Source: Anthropogastromicrobium sp052273485
GTDB taxonomy: Bacteria > Bacillota > Clostridia > Lachnospirales > Lachnospiraceae
Length of the DNA stretch: 64,000 nt
Reading direction: 5' to 3'
Assembly (NCBI GenBank): GCA_052273485.1
Contig: DAVZID010000010.1
Coordinates: 5,041 to 69,040 of the forward strand
Shown: one piece after another, positions 36,668-44,656 of the stretch
Position numbering within the stretch: the stretch's first letter is position 1
How the letters are laid out: each line of letters begins with the position of its first letter
Notes under the pieces: generated by a model
Seen by the model: only the letters and a program-made list of their open reading frames with translations
What the model was told of the DNA's origin: nothing
Databases searched by the model: none
Translations under genes and position numbers: made by a program

Positions 36668-36747
36668 ATCCGGAAGTTTTGTGGATTCCGGAAGTGTGTG
36701 TGTGCCCCGGGAGTGTGTGTGCGGCCCGGAAGTGTGTGTGACCCGGT
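36668..36747 (+). repeat. Degenerate tandem repeat (CCGGNAGT units) next to the 143-base element
   Basis: Five units spaced 17-21 bases, each starting CCGG(A/G/T)AGT: near 36670, 36689, 36707, 36726 and 36744. The middle three continue with TG dinucleotides (GTGTGTGTG). The last unit is the first bases of element copy A. Confidence 0.75.
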
Positions 36748-36884
36748 AGTCCAACGAAGGGGGCCTCGGCACTGTCTTTGTCGGCGCCCCTTGTTCCCGC
36801 GGCACCTTCTACGCACCTTTTTATCACAGTTACTGCGTAAGTCCGCTCCCACACGGGAATCGCCTCGTAAAGAACAGCTGCCTC
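36742..36884 (+). repeat. 143-base structured intergenic element, copy A
   Basis: Begins CCCGGTAGT and ends CAGCTGCCTC. About 92 % identical (12 differences including two single-base gaps, counted by hand) to the reverse complement of 40600-40742, and much richer in G and C than its surroundings. Read on the minus strand it folds as: an outer stem (GGCA, CTGT, CTTT with AAAG, ACAG, TGCC and two single bulges), a small hairpin TCCC-GTGT-GGGA, and a bulged 13-bp stem (GCGG, A, CTT, ACGCA pairing with TGCGT, AAG, T, CCGC). Spurious reading frames cross it on both strands. It sits 84 bases after the toroid gene, with no terminator between. Confidence 0.85.
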
Positions 36885-36975
36885 AGCCACCCACCACGTA
36901 GTGAGTATGGCTACCCGTTGACAAAGTTACAACGCAGCGTTTTGTGGAAGCGTCCAATAAATAGTAATAGTATAG

Positions 36976-37010
36976 TACCCGGCTTTTACAGGCCGGGTAT
37001 CTTTATATTT
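36976..37010 (+). terminator. Terminator before the sugar-kinase promoter
   Basis: TACCCGGC (36976-36983) pairs with GCCGGGTA (36992-36999), followed by the T-rich TCTTTATATTT. The 452 bases between 36659 and 37111 otherwise hold the tandem repeat, element copy A and the next promoter. Confidence 0.8.
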
Positions 37011-37017
37011 AAAAGTA

Positions 37018-37026
37018 TGATATAAT
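37018..37026 (+). promoter_or_regulatory. Extended -10 promoter of the sugar kinase gene
   Basis: TGATATAAT, a perfect extended -10 box, 86 bases before the start. No convincing -35 lies at the right distance. Confidence 0.6.
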
Positions 37027-37111
37027 ACATTGCAGTTAATACCCCTGGTAAGGGAAGATCAGTACAATATATATAGAAGCAATACATTTTTTAGAAAGGC
37101 AGGATACATAT

Positions 37112-38089
37112 ATGAAGTTTTATGCAGGATTAGATGTTGGAGGAACATCAGGAAGAGTAAAGTTTTCGGCAGAGGATAAGACTCTGATTGGGGAATATTT
37201 AGGTGAGGGCTGTGCATTTAATACAGAGGGATATGAGCTTGGAAGAGAGAAGTATCGTAAGCTTATGGACGCAGCTCTTTCAAAGTATGAGCTTACAAGT
37301 TCAGATTGTCTTGGCATATGCATTGCGGCAAGTGGTATTGACTCTAAGGAGCAGGAAATGCAGATGAGAAGTATCTTTGAGGAGATGGGCTTTGCGAAAG
37401 AGCGTATTCTGGCAGTAAATGACTGTGAACTGTTTTTATATTTATCTAAGGGACCGGTACTTGTCACGATTTCTGGAACAGGTGCAATCTGCTATGGAAG
37501 AAATGAGGCGGGAGAAGTATACCGCACTGGTGGCTGGAATCATGTACTTAGCGATGAGGGAAGTGCTTATGATATCGGACTTCAGACCTTTAAGGCATAT
37601 GCAGATCAGCTGGATGGACGTATCAATTGCCCGATTTTGGCCGAGAAGATTGCAAAAGCGACGGGCGTTAAGACATTGGAGCAGGCTGATGTCTATGTAA
37701 ATGATCATCTGCTTGATAAGAGTCCAGTTGGTGGATTGGCTGTTTTGTGCGCGCAGGCGGCAGAGGAAGGCGATCTGGTAGCTGAGACAATTTTAAAGGA
37801 ATGTGCAGCGAAGATTTTTGCACTTGTGTGGGATACTTGCTGTAAGATGGAAGGAAAGTCCGATAATCGTAGTAAGCGTGAATTGGATGACGCTTTCTTT
37901 GCAGATGGACAGGCAAAGGAGTTGAAAGCTGATTTGTGGTTGTGGGGAAGTGTGAATGTAAAGAATTCATTTTTCCGTGCACAGATCACCGAGATGACAA
38001 AGAAGAAGCTTCCGAATGTAACGGTAAAAATTCCGGAAAAGACTGCGCTTGATATTGCACTTGGCGTAGCAGAGGAGCATTTTCAATAA
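37112..38089 (+). CDS. BadF/BadG-type ATPase, N-acetylglucosamine kinase-like
   Basis: 325 residues with the sugar-kinase/actin fold. Phosphate-1 motif GLDVGGTSGRVKF at about 5-17, the adenosine/phosphate-2 region ISGTGAICYGRN at about 119-130, and WNHVLSDEGSAYDIG at about 141-155, which is characteristic of the N-acetylhexosamine kinase branch. It phosphorylates an amino sugar, or possibly a hexose, released in the cytoplasm. The ATG follows AGAAAGGCAGG. It is the last gene that plausibly belongs to the carbohydrate region; the next gene, 30 bases on, is a helicase and may be cotranscribed. Confidence 0.87.
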   Translation: MKFYAGLDVGGTSGRVKFSAEDKTLIGEYLGEGCAFNTEGYELGREKYRKLMDAALSKYELTSSDCLGICIAASGIDSKEQEMQMRSIFEEMGFAKERILAVNDCELFLYLSKGPVLVTISGTGAICYGRNEAGEVYRTGGWNHVLSDEGSAYDIGLQTFKAYADQLDGRINCPILAEKIAKATGVKTLEQADVYVNDHLLDKSPVGGLAVLCAQAAEEGDLVAETILKECAAKIFALVWDTCCKMEGKSDNRSKRELDDAFFADGQAKELKADLWLWGSVNVKNSFFRAQITEMTKKKLPNVTVKIPEKTALDIALGVAEEHFQ

Positions 38090-38119
38090 AGAATAAAGTT
38101 GTGGATTGGAGGGGTATCG

Positions 38120-40567
38120 GTGCATAAGCTGATTGAAAATCAAGTAAGGATTTCCGTGCGAAATCTCGTAGAATTTATTCTTAGAAGCGGTGACATTGAT
38201 AACCGCCATTCCACAAAAGCACAGTATGATGCAATGCAGTTGGGCAGTCGGATGCATCGTAAAATACAGGGCTCTATGCCAGGTACCTACAAGGCAGAGG
38301 TCCCATTAAAACATACGGCTTGTTATGAGGATGTGGAAATTTTACTGGAAGGACGAGCGGATGGCATTATTACGCCGGATAGGAACCAGAAAGTCAATTT
38401 GTTGGATCAGACACAAATAGACGAGTGTGCTGACGTTGCCTTTATCATTGATGAGATTAAAGTGATTCGACAGGATATGGAAAAGTTAGAGAGTGCTGCG
38501 TCCGTCCATGTAGCGCAGGCACTCTGTTATGCTTATATGTATGCACTCATAGGAAAAAAAAGTGCTGCTACGGGAGAGTTAACTGAAGAAACAGGATTTT
38601 ATATCGGTATCCAAATCACGTATTGCCACCCGGAAACTGAAGAAATCAAGCGTTTTTTAAAAGTATATACCTTTAGTGAGATCGAAGCGGAGTTTAACCA
38701 TTACATCAGCGAATATGGCAAATGGGCACAGTTTTTGTATGAGCATCGTAAAGTCCGAAAAGCTTCTATCCAAAAGCTATCGTTTCCATATCCATATCGA
38801 GCAGGACAAAAACGCCTAGTCGCGGCAACGTATCGTACAATTGCAAATGGCGAGCAGCTTTTTATTCAGGCACCGACTGGAATTGGAAAGACACTTTCAA
38901 CGATATTTCCAGCAGTTTGGGCAGTTGGAGAAGCGTACGCTGATAAAATCTTTTATTTAACGGCGAAGACAATCACGCGCACAGCAGCAGTGTCTGCATT
39001 TGACATTTTGCGTGAAAAGGATTTACACATATCATATATTGTGCTGACTTCCAAAGAAAAAATCTGCCCAAACACCGTTATGGAGTGCAATCCGGTGCAG
39101 TGTCCATATGCAAAAGGTCATTTTGATCGGGTAAATGAAGCTACCTTTGCATTAATTCATAACTGTGAGCAAATTACCAGAGGAAATCTCCTTTCCTATG
39201 CCGAACAATATCAGGTGTGTCCATTTGAATTGTCACTAGATGTCAGCTATTGGGTTGATGCGATTATTTGCGATTATAATTATGTGTTTGATCCTCATGT
39301 GCAGCTGCAGCGCTATTTTGCTGACGGAGAGCGAGGCGACTATATTTTTTTAGTAGATGAGGCTCACAATTTAGTGGAACGAGCCAGAGAAATGTACAGT
39401 GCAAAGCTCGAAAAGGAAGAATTTCTTGCTGCAAAAAAGTTGTATGCACCATTCAAGTCGGTTATAAAACAGATCAACAGCTGTAATCGCAAGCTCCTTG
39501 AATTAAAGCGAGAATGTGACGGTTGGAAGCGTCTTCCAGAAGGAGAAGGAATTGGTTCCTTTGTGTTGTCACTTGAACGTCTTTACGAAGAATTGAATCG
39601 CTTGAGCGAGAAACATCCAGAATGGACAGCACCGAAAGAAGCCAGCGAATTTTTCTTTCATGTGCGGGATTTTTTAGAGGTCTATGAGCGGCTTGACGAG
39701 CATTATGAGGTCTATATGGAACATACACCGCAGGGAACATTCCAACTATGTCTATTATGCGTGAACCCGGCAGAGCGCTTGCAGGAGTGCTGTGCCCAAG
39801 GCATTTCGACGATCTTTTTCTCTGCAACACTTTTGCCAATTCGCTATTACAAGGAATTACTCGGACAGGGTGAAAAATCAAAGGCAATCTATGCAGCATC
39901 CCCATTTGACCCGAAAAAGAGACTTCTCCTAACAGCGTCAGATGTTTCATCAAAATACACTAGAAGAACAATAGCTGAATATACCCGCATCGGTCAATAT
40001 ATTCAGATAATCACTTCTGGCAGACGAGGAAATTATCTCGTCTTTTTCCCTTCATACTCTTTTCGAGATGAAGTCGAGGCTGTTCTTGAAAAAAATACAG
40101 AGATGCGTTATATTCGTCAGGAAAGCAGCATGACCGAAGCACAGCGCGAGGAATTTCTTGATGCCTTTCGCGAAAAGAATAAGCCGACCGTTGGTCTGTG
40201 TGTCATGGGTGGCATTTTCTCAGAGGGAATTGATCTGCAAAATGAAGCTGTGATCGGTGTGATCATTGTTGGAACCGGATTGCCCCAAACGGGTTCACGC
40301 CAAGAAATTCTGAAAAGTCACTATGAAAAAGAGGGCAAAAATGGTTTCCTTTTTGCGTATCTGTATCCTGGAATGAATAAGGTATTGCAAGCCGCAGGCC
40401 GTTTAATCCGTACAAGCGAGGATTATGGCATCATAGCCCTACTAGATGAACGTTTCCTGCAAAGCTCTTACGCCAGCCAGTTTCCACCAGATTGGACCGA
40501 TATGCAGGTGGTAAGGAAATCGGATTGTGCCGATATCCTCCAAAATTTTTGGAACGAAATAGAGTAA
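38120..40567 (+). CDS. XPD/DinG-like DNA helicase with N-terminal PD-(D/E)XK nuclease-like domain
   Basis: 815 residues. The first ~230 residues resemble a RecB/Cas4-type nuclease: LEGRADGIIT, FIIDEIKV (Asp/Glu-x-Lys core) and HVAQALCYAYMYAL. A superfamily 2 helicase follows: Walker A APTGIGKT at about 253-260, four Cys near 320-375 (EKICPNTVMECNPVQCPYAKG, shown in part; later YQVCPFE) that fit an iron-sulfur cluster, VDEAHN box at about 412, and C-terminal SATLLP, GGIFSEGIDL and QAAGRLIR motifs. It probably unwinds and may cut damaged DNA. The GTG at 38120 is chosen because GGAGGGG lies six bases upstream. Confidence 0.88.
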   Translation: MHKLIENQVRISVRNLVEFILRSGDIDNRHSTKAQYDAMQLGSRMHRKIQGSMPGTYKAEVPLKHTACYEDVEILLEGRADGIITPDRNQKVNLLDQTQIDECADVAFIIDEIKVIRQDMEKLESAASVHVAQALCYAYMYALIGKKSAATGELTEETGFYIGIQITYCHPETEEIKRFLKVYTFSEIEAEFNHYISEYGKWAQFLYEHRKVRKASIQKLSFPYPYRAGQKRLVAATYRTIANGEQLFIQAPTGIGKTLSTIFPAVWAVGEAYADKIFYLTAKTITRTAAVSAFDILREKDLHISYIVLTSKEKICPNTVMECNPVQCPYAKGHFDRVNEATFALIHNCEQITRGNLLSYAEQYQVCPFELSLDVSYWVDAIICDYNYVFDPHVQLQRYFADGERGDYIFLVDEAHNLVERAREMYSAKLEKEEFLAAKKLYAPFKSVIKQINSCNRKLLELKRECDGWKRLPEGEGIGSFVLSLERLYEELNRLSEKHPEWTAPKEASEFFFHVRDFLEVYERLDEHYEVYMEHTPQGTFQLCLLCVNPAERLQECCAQGISTIFFSATLLPIRYYKELLGQGEKSKAIYAASPFDPKKRLLLTASDVSSKYTRRTIAEYTRIGQYIQIITSGRRGNYLVFFPSYSFRDEVEAVLEKNTEMRYIRQESSMTEAQREEFLDAFREKNKPTVGLCVMGGIFSEGIDLQNEAVIGVIIVGTGLPQTGSRQEILKSHYEKEGKNGFLFAYLYPGMNKVLQAAGRLIRTSEDYGIIALLDERFLQSSYASQFPPDWTDMQVVRKSDCADILQNFWNEIE

Positions 40568-40599
40568 TGTGTTAGCAACGTAACCTTCGTTGGGGCAAC

Positions 40600-40742
40600 G
40601 AGGCAGCTGTTCTTTACGAGGCGATTCCCGTGTGGGAGCGGGCTTACGCAGTAAGTGAGACAAAAAGGTGCGTAGAAGGCGCCGCGGGAACAAGGGGCGC
40701 CGACAAAGACAGTGCCGAGGAAGCCCTTCGTAGACTGCCGGG
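40600..40742 (-). repeat. 143-base structured intergenic element, copy B
   Basis: Reverse complement of copy A at 36742-36884. On the plus strand the fold is: outer stem 40602-40615 with 40705-40716, hairpin 40626-40637 (TCCC-GTGT-GGGA), and bulged stem 40638-40650 with 40669-40685. At 40642/40680 this copy has G and C where copy A has A and T, a compensatory change that keeps the pair. It begins 32 bases after the helicase stop; the 342-base gap up to 40910 holds this element, a repeated tail, a promoter and a hairpin. Confidence 0.85.
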
Positions 40743-40787
40743 TAGCACTCTCGTAACCTTTCGGTATCATAACACTGCCGGGTAGCA
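40734..40787. repeat. Direct repeat at the end of element copy B
   Basis: ACTGCCGGGTAGCAC occurs at 40734-40748 and again at 40773-40787, 39 bases apart. On the minus strand each contains CCCGGCAGT, the same kind of end motif that is multiplied beside copy A. Confidence 0.8.
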
Positions 40788-40803
40788 CCTCAGAAAAAAA
40801 TAC

Positions 40804-40832
40804 TTGACAGATGATGTTTGCTTGTATAAAAT
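40804..40832 (+). promoter_or_regulatory. Promoter of the ATP-grasp/aspartoacylase operon
   Basis: TTGACA (40804-40809), 17-base spacer, TAAAAT (40827-40832): a near-consensus vegetative promoter, 78 bases before the first start codon. Confidence 0.8.
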
Positions 40833-40850
40833 GTCATAATATAAGGTAAA

Positions 40851-40882
40851 GGCGCCCTGAAAAATCAGGGCGCCTTTTGCTT
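40851..40882 (+). terminator. Strong hairpin with T-tail in the leader of the ATP-grasp operon
   Basis: GGCGCCCTGA (40851-40860), loop AAAA, TCAGGGCGCC (40865-40874), then TTTTGCTTTT. It has all features of an intrinsic terminator yet lies only about 10 bases after the expected transcription start and just before the ribosome site AAAGGAG. It could attenuate the operon constitutively or conditionally, or cap the mRNA 5' end. Confidence 0.75.
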
Positions 40883-40909
40883 TTATAAAAAGGCAAAGGA
40901 GTTGGTGGC

Positions 40910-42226
40910 ATGTACCGAGAGTTGATAGAGCACACAGAAGAAATCAATCGTCTGTTGGCAAGATATGGAGTAAAATTTGGCATTTACAAGAATGGTACGT
41001 TCAAAGAACAGCTATTTCCATTCGATGCGATTCCTCGCGTGATCACAAAACAAGAATTTGAGGTGTTAGATCAGGGCCTTCGCCAGCGCGTCGATGCGCT
41101 GAATTTATTTTTGAACGACGTCTACGGCAAAAAACAGATTATAAAAGATGGTGTAATTCCAGAAGAGTTTGTCTATTCCTCAAAAGGCTACTTGCCACAG
41201 TGTGAAGGCATCGTGCCGCCAGGTGGCATCTACAGCCACATTTCAGGTATCGATTTGGTTCAGGCAAAGGACAAATCGTGGTACATATTGGAGGATAACC
41301 TGCGAATCCCGTCCGGTGCGTCGTATCCGATGATTGCAAGACAGCTGACAAGAAGCGCATGTCCGACTACCTTTTCGAAAACGCATATCATGGATAACCG
41401 CGATTATGCACAGCTGTTAAAGGAAACAATGGATCATGTAAATGTAGGTGGAATCAATGTCATTTTGACACCAGGCCGCTACAATGCGGCGTACTTTGAG
41501 CACTCCTACTTAGCAGAGCGAAGCGGTGCCGTGCTTGCAATGCCGCAGGAATTGTTTGTGGAAGATCAGGTTTTGTATTACAAAGATTACATGGGTGAAA
41601 ACAAACGCGTTGGCGCGGTTTATCGCCGTCTGTCCGATGAATATCTCGATCCGTTAACCTTCCTTCCAGAGTCTGTGATTGGTGTGCCGCATATTATGGA
41701 TGCCTATCGTGCAGGAAATGTGGCCATTTTAAATGCACCAGGAAATGGCGTTGCAGACGATAAAGGTATTTACTATTTTGTACCACATATGATAAAATAT
41801 TACTTAAAAGAAGAGCCGATTCTAAAAAATGCGCCAACTTATCTGGCATTTTATGAAAAGGATCGCACCTATATCCTTGAAAATCTGAAAAAGCTCGTCG
41901 TAAAGGACGTCTCGGAGGCTGGCGGATATGGCGTTGTATTTGGACGCGACTTAGACAGCGAAGGGCTTGAAAAGATGGAACATCTGATCCAGGAACAGCC
42001 AAGACGCTTTATCGCACAGGAGGTTATTGATTTTCTGGATTTGGATATCATGGATGGCAATCATGCAGTGCCAAGAAAAGCCGACCTTCGTGCATTTGTC
42101 TTGAGTGGAAAGACAACGCGTGTATGGCCGAGCGGTCTGACCCGTTTTTCAAGAAATGAAGGCTCATTTGTAGTGAACTCATCTCAGGGAGGAGGATTTA
42201 AAGATACATGGGTATTGTGTCAGTAG
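40910..42226 (+). CDS. Circularly permuted ATP-grasp family protein (amidoligase-like)
   Basis: 438 residues. It matches the circularly permuted ATP-grasp group (formerly DUF404/DUF407): an N-terminal helical start (LIEHTEEINRLLARYGVKFG), YLPQCEGIVPPGG, GIDLVQAKDKSWYILEDNLRIPSGASY (shown in part), and at the C-terminus the nucleotide-binding parts VVKDVSEAGGYGVVFGRD and FIAQEVIDFLDLDI. ATP-grasp enzymes join a carboxylate to an amine via an acyl-phosphate; in this group, next to alpha-E and transglutaminase genes, peptide or amide synthesis has been proposed in the literature without a known product. First gene of the operon; overlaps the next by 19 bases. Confidence 0.9.
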   Translation: MYRELIEHTEEINRLLARYGVKFGIYKNGTFKEQLFPFDAIPRVITKQEFEVLDQGLRQRVDALNLFLNDVYGKKQIIKDGVIPEEFVYSSKGYLPQCEGIVPPGGIYSHISGIDLVQAKDKSWYILEDNLRIPSGASYPMIARQLTRSACPTTFSKTHIMDNRDYAQLLKETMDHVNVGGINVILTPGRYNAAYFEHSYLAERSGAVLAMPQELFVEDQVLYYKDYMGENKRVGAVYRRLSDEYLDPLTFLPESVIGVPHIMDAYRAGNVAILNAPGNGVADDKGIYYFVPHMIKYYLKEEPILKNAPTYLAFYEKDRTYILENLKKLVVKDVSEAGGYGVVFGRDLDSEGLEKMEHLIQEQPRRFIAQEVIDFLDLDIMDGNHAVPRKADLRAFVLSGKTTRVWPSGLTRFSRNEGSFVVNSSQGGGFKDTWVLCQ

Positions 42227-42882
42227 AGAAAGCAAATCATTTGTATTGGCTCGGACGATATACCGAGCGCGTATTTACAACATTGAAAGGGTTCATCAGC
42301 GTGTATGATAACATGCTGGATGCAGATCCCACCGCGTATAAAAAGTATTGTGAGAGCATCGGAATTGCCGATATTTATCAGTCCAAGGATGATTTTATCG
42401 CGCGCTACATCAATGATGTCTCAGATGGAAACTCGATCATTAACAGTCTGCACCGCGCATACGACAATGGTATCGTGCTCAGAGGAGAGATTGGAAGCGA
42501 GACGCTTGGCTATCTGCAGATGGCGATCAACTGCTTTGAGGAATATGCGACTGGCAGTTTCTCGCTGTATCGCTATCAGCGTGTGCTTGATTTTTTATAT
42601 GCATTTTGGGGCTGTGCCGATGACTGCGTGGAGGATGAGATCAGTCGCAACATTTTAAAATGTGGTCGCTATATGGAGCGTCTTGATCTATATTTGCGGC
42701 TGAGAATGCCATATCCAAAGATTGAAAAAGAGTACAGCAAGCTCAAAAATCGTATGGAAAAAAGTAGACTTTCCGTCAGCGAGAATGCGAAAACACGTTT
42801 GTCAGAAATCCTTGAAAAAGAAGAGTGGCAGAAAGAATACCGGGAAGCCATTAACAGTTTGGAGGGATTATTTATCATATGA
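42208..42882 (+). CDS. Alpha-E domain protein (DUF403 family)
   Basis: 224 residues, nearly all helical, with the family opening VSVEKANHLYWLGRYTERVFTTLK and the centre SLHRAYDNGIVLRGEIGSETLGYLQMA (shown in part). Alpha-E proteins are found almost always beside circularly permuted ATP-grasp and transglutaminase-like genes and are thought to assist the ligase, but no activity is known. Homologues are usually about 300 residues, so this copy is short. The start lies inside the end of the ATP-grasp gene with GGGAGGAGG upstream. The stop overlaps the next start as ATGA. Confidence 0.9.
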   Translation: MGIVSVEKANHLYWLGRYTERVFTTLKGFISVYDNMLDADPTAYKKYCESIGIADIYQSKDDFIARYINDVSDGNSIINSLHRAYDNGIVLRGEIGSETLGYLQMAINCFEEYATGSFSLYRYQRVLDFLYAFWGCADDCVEDEISRNILKCGRYMERLDLYLRLRMPYPKIEKEYSKLKNRMEKSRLSVSENAKTRLSEILEKEEWQKEYREAINSLEGLFII

Positions 42883-43661
42883 GAAAACTGCGGTTTTCAT
42901 TTCATACACAGCTACAGTTTTATCAGTCCATCACATGGCAATATTACACACTTCGCTGCATTCCGTCCTCCGACGGGGTGCAGCAGTTGTTTTCTGTAAA
43001 TTGTAGGGTTGCACCAAACGGCGATATCCGCTATAATAAAGACGGTTTCTGCAACACGATCGGTACTGGTTGTATCAAAGAGGCACATCAGTATTTTTCT
43101 TTTGATGTGGAGGGAATTGCATTTGTAAATGACAAAAAGCGTCCTGTGCAGGACTTGGATGGACAAGATGCCATCTACCGTTATCCGACTTCGCTTACGA
43201 TGCCGGATCATACGATAAAAGAATTTTTAACACAGCTACAGATAAAAAAAGAAGAGGGTGTGGATGGACTGATTCGCTTAAATCAGGCGCTGTCAACCGC
43301 AATGAGCTATGTACCTGGCGTGACTAGCATAAAAACAACCGCAGCACAGGCGTTTTGTCAGGGCAGGGGTGTCTGTCAGGATGATGCCCACATTTATTTG
43401 GCAATGGCAAGACTTTTAGGCTACCCGGCCCGGTATGTTTCTGGTATGATGCTCGGAGAGGGCGCTACCCATGCGTGGGTGGAGGTCGCTGTTGAGGGAA
43501 TGTGGATTGGCATTGACCCGGCAAATGGCTGTCTTGTGGATGACCGTTACATTTGCTTTGCGCATGGCCGCGATTATGCAGATTGTCCGATTGAGCGAGG
43601 GATTTTTCTGGGAACAGCATCACAGAGCCAGCAGGTATTTGTGACAGTTCGGGAGGAATAA
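42879..43661 (+). CDS. Transglutaminase-like cysteine protease/amidase
   Basis: 260 residues. An N-terminal beta-sandwich (about 1-90) precedes a transglutaminase-like core with the triad C166 (GRGVCQDDAH), H198 (GATHAWVEV) and D213 (GIDPANG). No signal peptide is seen, so it is cytoplasmic. In this gene context it is expected to cleave or transfer peptide-like amide bonds, perhaps trimming the product of the ATP-grasp ligase. Coupled by a four-base overlap to the alpha-E gene. Confidence 0.93.
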   Translation: MRKLRFSFHTQLQFYQSITWQYYTLRCIPSSDGVQQLFSVNCRVAPNGDIRYNKDGFCNTIGTGCIKEAHQYFSFDVEGIAFVNDKKRPVQDLDGQDAIYRYPTSLTMPDHTIKEFLTQLQIKKEEGVDGLIRLNQALSTAMSYVPGVTSIKTTAAQAFCQGRGVCQDDAHIYLAMARLLGYPARYVSGMMLGEGATHAWVEVAVEGMWIGIDPANGCLVDDRYICFAHGRDYADCPIERGIFLGTASQSQQVFVTVREE

Positions 43662-43708
43662 GTAAGTCAAGCCTCCGTTATCTGTAAAACGTGAGAAGGA
43701 AACGAGAA

Positions 43709-44656
43709 ATGATAGAAACAGTGGTATCAATGGGCCTGGCAGTTGATGAGGCCATGGAAATACGAAAGAACCATTTAGCACCGAAGGTGCTGACAGGGAA
43801 GGAAAAGCGCATCTGTATTGTCACGGGAACGCATGGAGATGAGCTTGAGGGACAGTATGTCTGCTATGAAATGATTCGAAGAATCAATGAGAATCCGTCT
43901 TGTTTAAAGGGAATTGTTGATGTGTATCCGGCAACAAATCCGCTCGGTGTGGACTGTCTGACAAGAGGCGTTCCGATGTTTGATCTGGATTTAAACCGTA
44001 TTTTTCCGGGAAATGAGCATGGCCATATGGCCGAATATGCAGCATCGAAAATTGTCGAAGATATCGAAGGCGCCGATGTCTGTATTGACATTCATGCAAG
44101 TAATGTATTTTTAAGAGAGATTCCGCAGGTGCGCATTAATGAACAGACGGTTGACAAACTGTTACCGCTTGCAAAGGAGTTAAATGTCGATTATATCTGG
44201 GTTCATGCCGCAGCTACCGTGCTCGAATCCACCCTTGCATACAGCTTAAATGTACGCGATACACCGACACTTGTAGTGGAAATGGGTGTGGGACTTCGCA
44301 TTACGGAATCCTTCTGTCACCAGTTGACGGATGGCATTTTCCATCTGATGGCACAGCTTGGTATTTGGGATGGTCCTCATCTTGAGACCGTAAAGAAACC
44401 GATCGTCTCTACCGATGGCTGTGTTGGTTTCATCAACGCAGAGAGTACTGGTATTTTTGTGCCGTGTGTAAAGCATTGGGGCAGCGTCAAAAAAGGCGAG
44501 TGCATTGGTGAGGTGCTTGAGCCGATCACAGGAACCGTTCGCCAGAGAGTCGAGTCCCCGATGGATGGCATGGTCTTTACGCTGCGTGAGCATCCGATTG
44601 TATCAGAGGGTTCTCTTTTGGCAAGAATTCTTGGAGGTATAGAAAACAATGATTAA
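43709..44656 (+). CDS. Succinylglutamate desuccinylase/aspartoacylase-family zinc hydrolase, active-site intact
   Basis: 315 residues. The M14-like catalytic domain has zinc ligands H42 and E45 (GTHGDE) and H129 (DIHAS), the substrate-binding DLNRIFPG, and the general base E191 (VVEMGVG). The C-terminal ~90 residues form the small barrel domain of this family (GCVGFINAESTGIFVP, VESPMDGMVF). Relatives hydrolyse N-acyl amino acids. The ATG at 43709 follows AAGGAAACGAG; a GTG 18 bases earlier is possible. It overlaps its paralogue by eight bases, implying equal production of both. Confidence 0.93.
   Translation: MIETVVSMGLAVDEAMEIRKNHLAPKVLTGKEKRICIVTGTHGDELEGQYVCYEMIRRINENPSCLKGIVDVYPATNPLGVDCLTRGVPMFDLDLNRIFPGNEHGHMAEYAASKIVEDIEGADVCIDIHASNVFLREIPQVRINEQTVDKLLPLAKELNVDYIWVHAAATVLESTLAYSLNVRDTPTLVVEMGVGLRITESFCHQLTDGIFHLMAQLGIWDGPHLETVKKPIVSTDGCVGFINAESTGIFVPCVKHWGSVKKGECIGEVLEPITGTVRQRVESPMDGMVFTLREHPIVSEGSLLARILGGIENND

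Noticed and set aside
36668..36747. Tandem CCGGNAGT units as a CRISPR array
   Set aside because: Units are only 17-21 bases in total, degenerate, without unique spacers or nearby cas genes.
36582..36901. Open frames on both strands across the repeat element (Cys/Arg/Pro-rich products)
   Set aside because: They arise from a GC-rich structured repeat, lack ribosome sites, occur in several frames at once, and appear again in copy B, so they are not genes.
36742..40742. Inverted element copies flanking the kinase and helicase genes as a composite transposon
   Set aside because: No transposase lies between them, I see no target-site duplication, and a partial copy occurs 21 kb away unconnected to these genes. 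Independent insertion or repeated RNA genes explain it better.
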